Origin: Nitrobacter sp. Nb-311A
GTDB taxonomy: Bacteria > Pseudomonadota > Alphaproteobacteria > Rhizobiales > Xanthobacteraceae
DNA length: 64,000 nucleotides
Assembly: GCF_000152905.1 (NCBI RefSeq)
Contig: NZ_CH672418.1
Location: 32,676-96,675, forward strand
Reading direction: 5' to 3'
A model generated the notes under the pieces. That model saw only the letters and a program-made list of their open reading frames with translations. It was not told where the DNA came from and ran no database searches. Below are positions 54,152 through 62,931 of the stretch, piece after piece; within the stretch, counting starts at the first letter, position 1; the number at the start of each line of letters is the position of its first letter. Made by a program: the position numbers and the translations under genes.

Positions 54152-54979
54152 ATGACTTACGCAACGATCATGGTTAGCCTTGCGTCAGATCAGTCGAACA
54201 AGCGTTGTCTCGCTATTGCCAGCGAAATGGTCGATCGATTTGACGCTCGTGCTATCGGAATCGCGGCCGAAGAGTTCAGTCCGCCGCTTTATTTCACCAC
54301 CGGTGAGCAAGCCGACAAGATGATTGAGCAAGGACGGAACGCAATCAAGACGCGGTTGTCAGAACTGGAGTCCGAGTTCCGAACAGCTATGAATAGAAGC
54401 GCGAAACGCGTCGAATGGCGCTCCAACATGGAGATTCCTCTTCGGTTTGTTGCGCGCGAAGCGCGCGCCGCGGATATTATCGTGATCAGGCAAGGTGGAG
54501 GCGGCGTATTTACGGACCCGTTCTCCGGGGTCAATCCGGGTGATCTGGTTATGCAGGCGGGCAGGCCGCTGCTCATTGTTCCGGAAGAGGCTGGTTCGTT
54601 CGATCTGCGAAGTGTGCTGGTCGCATGGAAAGACACCCTCGAAGCCCGACGGGCGATCGTTGATTCGCTTCCGCTCCTGCACAAGGCCAAAGACGTCACG
54701 ATCGCCGAGATTGTCGAAGACGGCAGTCGCGAGGCCGCGTTGAGCCGCACCAATGATGTAGTCACGTGGCTGAAGCATCACAACATCGCAGCGAGCGCAA
54801 TCGTTTCCGATGAAAAGTCTCATGCCGGGGTTGCGCTGAATAGAATTGCATCCAGTGTTGGAGCAGGGATAATTGTAGCCGGAGCCTATGGCCATTCGCG
54901 ATTGAGCGAGTGGGTACTCGGCGGCGTGACGCGACATCTTACATCTGAATCGACGCGTTGTGTGTTGCTATCACGCTGA
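54152..54979 (+). CDS. Universal stress protein, two-domain
   Basis: 275 residues. Two Usp-like halves: residues 1-145 begin YATIMVSLASDQSNKRCLAI and end with GDLVMQAGRPLLIVPEEAG. The second half (150-275) begins SVLVAWKDTLEARRAIVDSL and ends IIVAGAYGHSRLSEWVLGGV followed by TRHLTSESTRCVLLS, which carries the G-x2-G-x9-G nucleotide motif. The first half has lost that motif. It has a near-FixK box upstream. Confidence 0.88.
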   Translation: MTYATIMVSLASDQSNKRCLAIASEMVDRFDARAIGIAAEEFSPPLYFTTGEQADKMIEQGRNAIKTRLSELESEFRTAMNRSAKRVEWRSNMEIPLRFVAREARAADIIVIRQGGGGVFTDPFSGVNPGDLVMQAGRPLLIVPEEAGSFDLRSVLVAWKDTLEARRAIVDSLPLLHKAKDVTIAEIVEDGSREAALSRTNDVVTWLKHHNIAASAIVSDEKSHAGVALNRIASSVGAGIIVAGAYGHSRLSEWVLGGVTRHLTSESTRCVLLSR

Positions 54980-55068
54980 TCTGGCGACACGTGAGTCTGC
55001 GGAGCCGACATAAGCCATCAATCGCTCCGCGTTCATGAGTGATCAAATTTTGAAAGGGAGCAACCCAG

Positions 55069-56007
55069 CTAGAACGGCTTTAGTTCCGCCATCTGCCGGA
55101 GAATGAGTGCAGCAGCCTTGATCGTTCGTTTGCTGGATTTTTGGCCAGCCGGAAACAGCGAGCGCCATCTCTTTCCGTTGTCATGTGTCGGCTTTACAAA
55201 AGTGGCTGCGATAGCGTGGCCTTGCTCAGCGTCGTTTAGATGCCCCAGGAGTTTTTGTATCTTGCGTAGGGACTTCAGCAATTCCTGTATTTTCCCGAGC
55301 GATTGACTTGGGAGAAGTGATTCGATGGTTTCGAGTATATAACGAAGTCGTTTGGCTTTTATTCTGAGTCGATGGCGCTGACTTGAATTCATATTCTCAA
55401 AGGCGCGGCTCTTTTTGATGAGTTTCTTATGCCATCGGTCTAGACGGCGGGCGGAATATGTCGCGAGCGAGGTTGATGATTGCGGGGTCGCCGACGATTT
55501 CTTTCCGTTTTCAATCCAGATTGACATATCGCGCAGCAACATCCGGTATCGCTTTGAGCGAAGCGTCAGGCTTAGTTTTCGATGGCTGGTGCTCCACGTT
55601 TTTCGCCAAGCCCGACCAAGCGACTGTTTCGGACTCTTGTCATCCGCTGAAAGCAGCCGTGCAATCGTGACATCCAGGTCGCGGGCTCGACTCAGGTGTT
55701 TGTTCAACCATTTCAATTCACCCTTCACGTTGGACCATTCTGAAGAAGGAATGAAAGAAGAGAAGAAGGATCTCGCAGTCCGTAGGCGGGTGAGCGCAAT
55801 GCGCATCTGATGTAGCGCTTCGGGATCTCCTTCGCACGTTGCTTGTTGATTTGCCGCCAGATCATCGAGACAACCGCGTGCAATCGCACGGAATGCTTCC
55901 TGGCATGTCATGGTTGCAGACAGTCGCGGCAGTTTGTAACAGCGATGCCTACCCCGTTGCTGCTTGGAGCGTGAGCGGTTCAAGCGAGATTGTCGAGCGC
56001 CAGTCAC
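55069..56007 (-). CDS. CHAD domain protein
   Basis: 312 residues from a GTG at 56007; an ATG at 55911 would cut into the conserved opening LPRLSATMTCQEAFRAIARG. The CHAD fold is seen in DPEALHQMRIALTRLRTARS, LKWLNKHLSRARDLDVTIAR and RHRLRIKAKRLRYILETIES, with conserved His and many basic residues. CHAD domains bind inorganic polyphosphate and locate to polyphosphate granules. No CYTH or triphosphatase domain is fused or adjacent. It fits a starvation or persistence setting. Confidence 0.88.
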   Translation of the reverse strand: MTGARQSRLNRSRSKQQRGRHRCYKLPRLSATMTCQEAFRAIARGCLDDLAANQQATCEGDPEALHQMRIALTRLRTARSFFSSFIPSSEWSNVKGELKWLNKHLSRARDLDVTIARLLSADDKSPKQSLGRAWRKTWSTSHRKLSLTLRSKRYRMLLRDMSIWIENGKKSSATPQSSTSLATYSARRLDRWHKKLIKKSRAFENMNSSQRHRLRIKAKRLRYILETIESLLPSQSLGKIQELLKSLRKIQKLLGHLNDAEQGHAIAATFVKPTHDNGKRWRSLFPAGQKSSKRTIKAAALILRQMAELKPF

Positions 56008-56175
56008 GGTGGCTCCAGTGATGCTGGCAAATAGTGGGTTTCAATCATACCAAGCTCTTTCTTGCTTGCAGCATTGCAGAGTTTGCCTGGGCGTTGCGAG
56101 GGTGACTCGGGAAGGAAAAGACTTCCCGTTGAATGACTGCGTTCGTGTGGTCGGGTTTGTCATGTCCGGATTCGG

Positions 56176-57159
56176 TCACGGTTGAAGAACGGCGGCTCCA
56201 AGCAGTTTTCCTGCTCTCAGCATGGCAATGGCGTCGTTGGCCTTGTCCAGGGAAAAAGTCGTCGTACGAATGTGAATTCCGGCTTGAGGAACGATCTTGA
56301 AGAAATCAATGCCGTCCTGCCTCGTCAGATTGGCAACGGACAGCAACTTTCGCTCCTCCCAAAGGAGACTATATGGAAACGAGGGAATATCGCTCATGTG
56401 AATTCCCGCACACACAACCCGGCCGCCTTTGCGAACTGCTCGCAGGGCGAGAGGAACCAATTCACCAACCGGCGCATAAATGATGGCGGCGTCCAGTTCC
56501 TCTGGCGGGCGCCGGTCGGATGCGCCGGCCCAGACGGCGCCGAGTTGCCTGGCGAAGTCTTGCGCCGCGATGTCGCGGGCGCGAGTGAAGGCAAATACCG
56601 AGCGTCCCTGCCAGACGGCGATTTGAGCGACGATATGACCTGCTGCACCAAATCCGTAGATGCCAAGCCGTTCGGCATTGTCCGCCATGACTAGCGACCG
56701 CCAGCCTATCAGGCCGGCGCATAATAGTGGCGCGATTGATACGTCGTCGCCGGTTCCACCGATGCTGAAAGCATAGCGCGCGTCGGCAATGGTGTGAGTT
56801 GCGAAGCCGCCATCACGCGTGTAGCCGGTGAAAGATGGGCGGTCACACAAATTTTCCATGCCGAGGCGGCAATAGCGGCACACGCCGCAGGTGGACCCAA
56901 GCCAGGGAATCCCGACGCGGTCACCAATCTGATGACCGGTTACGCCGTTACCCATCAGGTCGATGCGGCCAACGATTTCATGGCCAGGGATAATCGGATA
57001 GCGGATATCGGGGAGTTCAGAATCCACGACATGGAGGTCGGTGCGACAAACTCCACATGCACCGATTTTGACGCGGATCTCTCCCTCGCCAGGGATTGGA
57101 TCGTCGCGCTCCTGCATCTGGAGCGGTGTGGCTGAGGCCGGGAGCACCATCGCGCGCAT
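56176..57159 (-). CDS. Zinc-dependent alcohol dehydrogenase
   Basis: 327 residues, medium-chain dehydrogenase family, AdhA-like. Catalytic zinc ligands are in GACGVCRTDLHVVD (Cys) and PGHEIVGRI (His-Glu). The structural zinc site is CGVCRYCRLGMENLC. The cofactor loop is LGIYGFGAAGHIVAQIAVWQ, and SFTGYTRDGGFATHTIADAR is typical. It oxidises or, under low oxygen, forms alcohols with NAD(H). It is divergent from hsp20, with a FixK-type box in the shared promoter region 96 bases from its start. Confidence 0.92.
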   Translation of the reverse strand: MRAMVLPASATPLQMQERDDPIPGEGEIRVKIGACGVCRTDLHVVDSELPDIRYPIIPGHEIVGRIDLMGNGVTGHQIGDRVGIPWLGSTCGVCRYCRLGMENLCDRPSFTGYTRDGGFATHTIADARYAFSIGGTGDDVSIAPLLCAGLIGWRSLVMADNAERLGIYGFGAAGHIVAQIAVWQGRSVFAFTRARDIAAQDFARQLGAVWAGASDRRPPEELDAAIIYAPVGELVPLALRAVRKGGRVVCAGIHMSDIPSFPYSLLWEERKLLSVANLTRQDGIDFFKIVPQAGIHIRTTTFSLDKANDAIAMLRAGKLLGAAVLQP

Positions 57160-57248
57160 GGAATGCCTCCTAGCAAGGCGACGCAGTATGTCCGATCAGC
57201 TCGGAACGTAACTCGGGTATTCATTGCACCGCGATAGTTTACCCCGGT

Positions 57249-57262
57249 TTGACCTCGATCAA
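57249..57262 (+). promoter_or_regulatory. FixK/FNR-type box between adh and hsp20
   Basis: TTGACCTCGATCAA, matching TTGA-N6-TCAA. Its centre is 68 bases before the hsp20 ATG and 96 bases before the alcohol dehydrogenase start, so one site may serve both. Confidence 0.65.
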
Positions 57263-57323
57263 AACACTCCCGCTGGCCCGTGGTGAGATGACCCGCTCAA
57301 AGCCCTTGTTTGGAGGATCAATC

Positions 57324-57797
57324 ATGATGAAGTCGCCGCTCATCCCGGTAGGGCGGGATAGTTCCCTGACGCGCACCGAAGCAAATCCGTTAGCGTTGTT
57401 CCAGCAAGAAATGGACCGTCTGATCGATGGCTTCAGCAGAAGCTTTACCGGTCTGACGTCACGGGCGTTGATGCCCAGCATGGATCTTGCCGAGACTGAT
57501 AAGGAGATTGAACTAACCGCGGAACTGCCAGGAATGGAAGAGAAAGACGTGCAGTTGAACGTCGTAGATAACCATTTGACGATTCGCGGCGAGAAGAAGA
57601 ATCAGCGAGAGGAAAAAGAGAAAGACTATCATCTTGTCGAGCGAAGCTACGGTTCCTTTGTACGAACTGTCGATCTGCCGCCGGGTGTGAATATCGATAG
57701 CATCAAAGCTGTGATGTCGAAGGGTGTTTTGAAGGTCACGGTGCCGAAGCCGGCGCCCGCGCAGACCAAAACGATCGAAGTCAAAACGGCAGCGTGA
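57324..57797 (+). CDS. Hsp20/alpha-crystallin small heat-shock protein
   Basis: 157 residues from the ATG at 57324 with TGGAGG eight bases before. The alpha-crystallin domain spans about 50-145: SMDLAETDKEIELTAELPGM, VDNHLTIRGEKKNQ, RSYGSFVRTVDLPPGV, and the signature AVMSKGVLKVTVPK. The tail carries an I-x-V-type anchor (KTIEVKT). It is an ATP-independent holdase. A FixK-type box, not a heat-shock promoter or ROSE thermometer, precedes it. Confidence 0.94.
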   Translation: MMKSPLIPVGRDSSLTRTEANPLALFQQEMDRLIDGFSRSFTGLTSRALMPSMDLAETDKEIELTAELPGMEEKDVQLNVVDNHLTIRGEKKNQREEKEKDYHLVERSYGSFVRTVDLPPGVNIDSIKAVMSKGVLKVTVPKPAPAQTKTIEVKTAA

Positions 57798-57881
57798 TCT
57801 GAATGGTTAGGGCGCGCGTGGCATGGACCTGCGCGCGTCCAAGGTCGTTATCGCGAGACGCAACGAGATTGGAATGATATC

Positions 57882-58325
57882 TTGTATCAATTTATCGAAC
57901 AAACCGTCGACCGTTATATGACACGCCAAGTCAAGACGGTATCGTGCGACGTTACGATGCAAGAACTCAATGATCTGTTCGCCAGCGATGATTTCAATGC
58001 CTATCCGGTCGTCGACGACCAAGGGGACGCCGTAGGCCTGGTGACAAAGTTCGATTTCCTCAAATGTTTTGCCCTAACGCTGAGCTCAATGGTTCCGCGC
58101 TATGACGAGCTTATGAAGCGAACGGTTTCCGATACAATGGTTCACGAATTCATCTATGTGAGCGCAACGACGAAGTTGGTGCGTGTGTTGCAGTTGATGG
58201 TCGAGCATCGACTTCGCAGCGTTCCCGTTATGGATACGGAACAGCATCTGGTCGGCATTATCTCGCGCGAGGATGTCATGCGAGCTTTGCGAGACTGCAC
58301 GCGTGGCGAGCAGCTTGCCGTGTAA
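57882..58325 (+). CDS. Two-CBS-domain protein
   Basis: 147 residues from a TTG at 57882, with GGAA eight bases upstream; no better ATG fits. Domain 1 has YMTRQVKTVSCDVTMQELND and YPVVDDQGDAVGLVTKFDFL; domain 2 has TKLVRVLQLMVEHRLRSVPV and MDTEQHLVGIISREDVMRAL. It is a free-standing Bateman module, like mycobacterial Hrp1 in form. It lies 84 bases after hsp20 and is probably co-transcribed. Confidence 0.85.
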   Translation: MYQFIEQTVDRYMTRQVKTVSCDVTMQELNDLFASDDFNAYPVVDDQGDAVGLVTKFDFLKCFALTLSSMVPRYDELMKRTVSDTMVHEFIYVSATTKLVRVLQLMVEHRLRSVPVMDTEQHLVGIISREDVMRALRDCTRGEQLAV

Positions 58326-58497
58326 CGTCTGAAACTGTTTGTCAGCGCTAATCTGGTCATCCTGAACGTCATTACCGTAGGACTGCCGGTGCGGGACTCG
58401 AGAACAGATCAGCTCGAATCTCGCGATTACGGTGTTATCATGTGCCGCTAGAGGCCATTGAGATTTCTGCGTAGACATCTTTCGGTATGAAGGCTCC

Positions 58498-61191
58498 ATG
58501 TCAACTTATCGATTGAATAGTTTGCTTGCGCCAAATTCGGTGGCGTTGGTCGGTGCAAGCACGCGTAGCGGCTCGGTCGGGCGGGCGATTATAAAGAACA
58601 TTTGCGCAGCTCGTTTTGAAAACCCGTTCGGCGTCGTCAATTCGCATTATCAGGAAATTGAAGGTATATCGACGGTCAAGCGTTTGGCTGAGCTGCCGTT
58701 TGTCCCGGAACTGGTCATCGTCACCACGCCGGCGGCAACCGTTCCTGAGATTGTTGCCGAAGCAGGAAGGATCGGCTCGGCTGGTGCCGTCATTATCAGC
58801 GCGGGCCTCGGCCAGGGAACGGGCTCATTGGCGGAAGCTGCCGAGCGCGCAGCGCGCGCTCATCATATGAGGCTTATCGGTCCTAATTGCCTCGGCATAT
58901 TAATGCCGACGATAGATCTGAACGCGAGCTTTGCGGCTCACATGCCGCGCGCGGGGAATCTGGCCCTGATCTCACAATCCGGTGCGATAGCGACCGGGAT
59001 GATAGAATGGGCAGCGCGCCGTAACGTCGGATTTTCCGGAATCATATCGGTCGGCGATCAGCTCGACGTCGACGTGGCTGATCTGTTGGATTTCTTTGCG
59101 CTCGATACCGAGACCAAAGCGATCCTGATGTACATCGAGGCGGTCAAGGATGCCCGTAAATTCATGTCGGCAGCGCGGGCGGCGGCGCGGGTCAAGCCGG
59201 TCGTTGTGGTCAAGTCGGGACGCATGGCGCAAGGAGCCAAGGCGGCTGCAACCCATACCGGGGCGCTGGCCGGTTCGGATGCCGTCTATGATGCAGCGTT
59301 TCGCCGCGCAGGCATACTACGGGTCTTCGATCTCCGGGAGTTGTTCGATTGTGCGGAGACATTGAGTCGAGTCAAATTCGCGTTTGGAAAGCGGTTGGCC
59401 ATTCTCACCAACGGGGGCGGCGTTGGCATCCTCGCAGTGGACCGGCTTGTCGAATTGGGAGGTGTTCTGGCGGCACTCAATCCTATCGTCAAACAACAGC
59501 TCGACGCTATTTTGCCGACGACATGGTCGGGCTCCAATCCGGTCGATATTATTGGTGATGCGGATCCGTCGCGTTATGTCGGAGCGCTCGAGATTCTGCT
59601 GACGGATGACGAGAGTGACGCCATCCTCGTCATTAATGTGCAAACGGCGATTGCTGATTCGGATGCCATCGCCACGGCGGTGACCCGCGTCGTTGACGCT
59701 GATCGGCGCAAGCATACTGCTTTTGCTAAACCGGTGCTGGCGGTATGGGTCGGCGCCGACGAAAAGATTTCGAAAACGTTTATCGACGCAGGCATTCCCG
59801 ACTATGCGACGGAAGATGACGCCGTGCGTGGATTCATGCATCTCGTTCATCACCGCGAGGTGGTTGAATCGCTTGCGGCGGTGCCGCCGAGCCTGACACA
59901 TGAATTCGTACCGGATATCCCGGCGGCGCGGCGAATTGTCGAGTCGGCGGTAGCGCAGGGCAGGCGGTGGCTTGATCCGATTGAGGTCGTAGGCGTCTTG
60001 GATGCCTACGGGATTGCCAGCGTTCCGACGCAGGCGGCAGCCAATGCCGATGAGGCCGCTGCTCATGCGCAAGCCCTGCTCGCGCGCGGTGAGAGCGTCG
60101 TTCTCAAGGTGCTTTCGCGCGACATTTTGCATAAATCTGATGTCGGCGGCGTGGTTCTCAATCTGATGACTGTCGATTCGGTTCGCGCTGCGGCGGTCAG
60201 CATCCTTGCGAAGGCAAAGGCGAAGCTGCCGGATGCCAGGATTGACGGTTTCATGGTGCAGCCGATGGTCCTGCGGCCGAAGGCTCGTGAACTCATCCTG
60301 GGAATCGCCAGCGATCCGACTTTCGGCTCCGTTATTGTATTTGGCCATGGCGGCACCGCCGTGGAGGTGATCAACGACAAGGCGCTGGCTCTGCCGCCGC
60401 TCGATCTCAAGCTCGCCCGCGATCTTGTCGAACGCACCCGCGTTTCCCGGCTGTTGCGCGCCTATCGCGACGTGCCTGCTGTCAAACAGGACGAGATACC
60501 TTTGACGTTGGTGAAACTGGCGCAACTCGCGGCAGATGTTCCCGAGATCAGAGAACTGGATCTCAATCCGCTGCTCGCCGATGAGACCGGAGCTCTTACG
60601 GTCGATGCTCGCGTCGCGGTGGGGTCCCCCGTGCGAAAGTTTATCGGTCCCGGAAACGTCAACTTTGCTGTTCGACCGTATCCGTCGCAATGGCTACGAC
60701 ATCTTGTGTTGAAGGATAATCGGCCGATTATGGTCCGGCCGATCCGGCCTGATGACGAGCCGCTATTTTGTGACTTCCTGCGCCGCATCACCAAGCAGGA
60801 TCTGAGATCCCGGTTCTTTGCTGCCATGAATCCGTTAAACCATGAATTCATTGCGCGGTTGACGCAACTCGATTACGCGCGCGCAATGGCCTTCGTGGCT
60901 TTCGACAAGACGACTAACGAGATGGTCGGGACCGTTCGAATCCACTCGGATTCGATTTATGAGACCGGAGAGTATGCGATACTGGTTCGTTCGGACCTGA
61001 AGGGCAGAGGACTAGGCTGGACGCTGATGCAATTGATCATCGAGTATGCCAAGTCCGAAGGATTGAAATACATTGACGGCGATGTGCTGTCGGAGAACAC
61101 GGTGATGCTGGCGATGTGCCGGGATCTCGGTTTCGAGATCTCGGACGATCCCGCCGAGCGCGATATTCGCCATGTCAGGCTTGTGCTTTAG
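58498..61191 (+). CDS. Acyl-CoA synthetase-like protein lysine acetyltransferase (Pat/PatZ type)
   Basis: 897 residues. A CoA-binding domain (about 10-130: SVALVGASTRSGSVGRAIIK) is followed by succinyl-CoA-ligase-like parts (GNLALISQSGAIATGMIEWA, THTGALAGSDAVYDAAFRRA) and an ATP-grasp domain (about 480-700: VVLKVLSRDILHKSDVGGVV, FGSVIVFGHGGTAVEVINDK). A C-terminal GNAT acetyltransferase covers about 730-897, with the acetyl-CoA loop DLKGRGLGWTLMQL. This order matches E. coli PatZ and Rhodopseudomonas Pat, which acetylate and switch off acyl-CoA synthetases. A bifunctional ADP-forming acetate-CoA ligase remains possible. Confidence 0.9.
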   Translation: MSTYRLNSLLAPNSVALVGASTRSGSVGRAIIKNICAARFENPFGVVNSHYQEIEGISTVKRLAELPFVPELVIVTTPAATVPEIVAEAGRIGSAGAVIISAGLGQGTGSLAEAAERAARAHHMRLIGPNCLGILMPTIDLNASFAAHMPRAGNLALISQSGAIATGMIEWAARRNVGFSGIISVGDQLDVDVADLLDFFALDTETKAILMYIEAVKDARKFMSAARAAARVKPVVVVKSGRMAQGAKAAATHTGALAGSDAVYDAAFRRAGILRVFDLRELFDCAETLSRVKFAFGKRLAILTNGGGVGILAVDRLVELGGVLAALNPIVKQQLDAILPTTWSGSNPVDIIGDADPSRYVGALEILLTDDESDAILVINVQTAIADSDAIATAVTRVVDADRRKHTAFAKPVLAVWVGADEKISKTFIDAGIPDYATEDDAVRGFMHLVHHREVVESLAAVPPSLTHEFVPDIPAARRIVESAVAQGRRWLDPIEVVGVLDAYGIASVPTQAAANADEAAAHAQALLARGESVVLKVLSRDILHKSDVGGVVLNLMTVDSVRAAAVSILAKAKAKLPDARIDGFMVQPMVLRPKARELILGIASDPTFGSVIVFGHGGTAVEVINDKALALPPLDLKLARDLVERTRVSRLLRAYRDVPAVKQDEIPLTLVKLAQLAADVPEIRELDLNPLLADETGALTVDARVAVGSPVRKFIGPGNVNFAVRPYPSQWLRHLVLKDNRPIMVRPIRPDDEPLFCDFLRRITKQDLRSRFFAAMNPLNHEFIARLTQLDYARAMAFVAFDKTTNEMVGTVRIHSDSIYETGEYAILVRSDLKGRGLGWTLMQLIIEYAKSEGLKYIDGDVLSENTVMLAMCRDLGFEISDDPAERDIRHVRLVL

Positions 61192-61227
61192 CCGAGGCGT
61201 ATACGCCACGTCCAGTCGTCGTTTGTG

Positions 61228-61629
61228 TTAGAGGCGGGCGATCGATTTGACACAATAAGTGTGCATGGTTCCTCCTTCGTTGATTGAAACATATTCACCA
61301 GGCACGAAATGCTCGTCCGCGAAATGATAGCCGGCTTCGTCGGGCAGCCTGGCCGCGTCGTCGTAACGGAATGCCCAGGTGCCGCCGGGACGACGAATGA
61401 GGTGGCCGGAATCATTATTTTCATCCGGCCGTAAACGTGTCACCCGACATGCCTCGCGATGATCCTTCCATAATTCATGGTCGATGCGGCCATCGGGAGT
61501 AAGCGGAGCGATAACGATGTAGCCGACGCTGCTGTCTCCTTGGGGGTGATCGGGTTCGCGCGCCAGCTCGAGGCGGATCTGCCGGAATTGCTGCGGTAGA
61601 GACGTATTCAGGATCGGTTTGAGATGCAT
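61228..61629 (-). CDS. Conserved hypothetical protein
   Basis: 133 residues from MHLKPILNTSLPQQFRQIRL; AAGGA lies eight bases before this ATG and is too close to the ATG at 61635. It continues YIVIAPLTPDGRIDHELWKD, CRVTRLRPDENNDSGHLIRR and PGEYVSINEGGTMHTYCVKS. There are no membrane segments. The compact, well-conserved look suggests a real small enzyme or binding domain that I cannot name. Confidence 0.7.
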   Translation of the reverse strand: MHLKPILNTSLPQQFRQIRLELAREPDHPQGDSSVGYIVIAPLTPDGRIDHELWKDHREACRVTRLRPDENNDSGHLIRRPGGTWAFRYDDAARLPDEAGYHFADEHFVPGEYVSINEGGTMHTYCVKSIARL

Positions 61630-61730
61630 GATCATGGTCCTTGCGTCTGGATGGCTTCGAACGATGAGCCGGTCCGCGGCTCTACCTGTCCCAGCCGAAC
61701 TAAAATCTATACGCGTAGCGCGGCGCGCCG

Positions 61731-61744
61731 TTGACTTGCGTCAA
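61731..61744. promoter_or_regulatory. FixK/FNR-type box
   Basis: TTGACTTGCGTCAA, TTGAC-N4-GTCAA. The centre lies 61 bases before the TTG start of mlaE and about 108 bases before the divergent hypothetical gene; either could be the target. Confidence 0.6.
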
Positions 61745-61798
61745 TGTCGACGTCCGGGGTGCAGTCTATGGACGGCGTAAAGAGCTGGAGGTTTACAT

Positions 61799-62929
61799 TT
61801 GGCGACAGAACCTCAATTGGCGGTGACCTCAAGAGGTGATGCGCTCGAACTGCGCCCCGACGGCTTCTGGATCGCGGCGAATGTGACCGTCCTGGAAGCA
61901 CTCGCAGATGCCGCTGCGCCGCAGGTCGAGCGTGCGAAGTCGCTTAAAATGGATATGAGCGGCCTCAGCGAACTCGATACGCTGGGGGCCTGGCTGCTCG
62001 AAAAATTGTCGCGCCAAATTGCCGGTCATCCGGCTGAAATCGTCGGGGTTTCTGAAAACTACGCCGGCCTGATCGAGGAGGTCCGGCACGTCAACCGGCA
62101 CAATCTTCCGCCACCCAAGGCGCGCAATCCCGTGATTGCCAAAGTGGAGGAGGTCGGGCGCGCTGCCTGGAATTCCCGCGAAGACGTCGCCGTGTTCCTG
62201 CAGATGCTCGGTTCTCTCTGCGTCGCATTGCTCGGCATCATTCGCAAGCCGCGTTCGCTGCGGCTCACGTCGCTGGTTTATCAATTGTATCGGGTCGGCT
62301 GGCAGGCAATCCCTATCATTCTACTCATCACTTTTCTGATCGGCGCGATCATCGCTCAACAGGGATTTTTTCATTTTCGCAAGTTCGGCGCCGATTCATA
62401 CGTCGTCGATATGGTCGGAATCCTCGTGCTGCGCGAGCTCGGCGTGTTGATCGTTGCGATCATGGTGGCCGGCCGATCTGGTAGCGCCTACACCGCCGAG
62501 CTCGGCTCCATGAAGATGCGCGAAGAGATCGACGCACTCTCCACCATGGGACTTGATCCCGTCGTCGTTTTGATTCTGCCGCGCGTCTTGGCATTGGTTC
62601 TTGCGCTGCCGATCCTGACGTTCATCGGATCGATGGCCGCGCTTTACGGAGGCGGTCTGGTCGCATGGTTCTACGGCGGCATGGGCCCCTCGATATTCAT
62701 TGCGCGGCTGCACGACGCTGTTTCCGTGACGCATTTCCAAGTCGGTATGATCAAGGCGCCCTTCATGGCCCTGGTGATCGGCATCGTCGCTTGCAGCGAG
62801 GGTCTGCGCGTAAAAGGCAGCGCCGAATCGCTCGGCAAGCAGACGACGACCTCTGTGGTGAAGTCGATCTTCCTGGTGATCGTGCTGGATGGATTGTTCG
62901 CGGTGTTCTTCGCGTCGATTGGAATGTAG
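61799..62929 (+). CDS. mlaE: MlaE-type lipid ABC transporter permease with STAS domain
   Basis: 376 residues from a TTG at 61799, backed by TGGAGG seven bases upstream. A STAS-like domain fills residues 1-105 (LKMDMSGLSELDTLGAWLLE), then the MlaE permease with about five helices (IPIILLITFLIGAIIAQQGF, ELGVLIVAIMVAGRSGSAYT, AELGSMKMREEIDALSTMGL). It moves phospholipid between membranes with MlaF and MlaD. The STAS part is fused, where E. coli has it as separate MlaB. Confidence 0.93.
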   Translation: MATEPQLAVTSRGDALELRPDGFWIAANVTVLEALADAAAPQVERAKSLKMDMSGLSELDTLGAWLLEKLSRQIAGHPAEIVGVSENYAGLIEEVRHVNRHNLPPPKARNPVIAKVEEVGRAAWNSREDVAVFLQMLGSLCVALLGIIRKPRSLRLTSLVYQLYRVGWQAIPIILLITFLIGAIIAQQGFFHFRKFGADSYVVDMVGILVLRELGVLIVAIMVAGRSGSAYTAELGSMKMREEIDALSTMGLDPVVVLILPRVLALVLALPILTFIGSMAALYGGGLVAWFYGGMGPSIFIARLHDAVSVTHFQVGMIKAPFMALVIGIVACSEGLRVKGSAESLGKQTTTSVVKSIFLVIVLDGLFAVFFASIGM

Positions 62930-62931
62930 CG

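Noticed and set aside
57249..57324. ROSE-type RNA thermometer in the hsp20 leader
   Set aside because: Bradyrhizobium small heat-shock genes often have one, but the leader here is short and I see no anti-Shine-Dalgarno element pairing with TGGAGG; a FixK-type box is present instead.
59317..60690. 457-codon minus-strand frame opposite the Pat-type gene
   Set aside because: It is antisense to a confident multidomain protein and its translation is rich in Arg, His and Asn with no recognisable motif.
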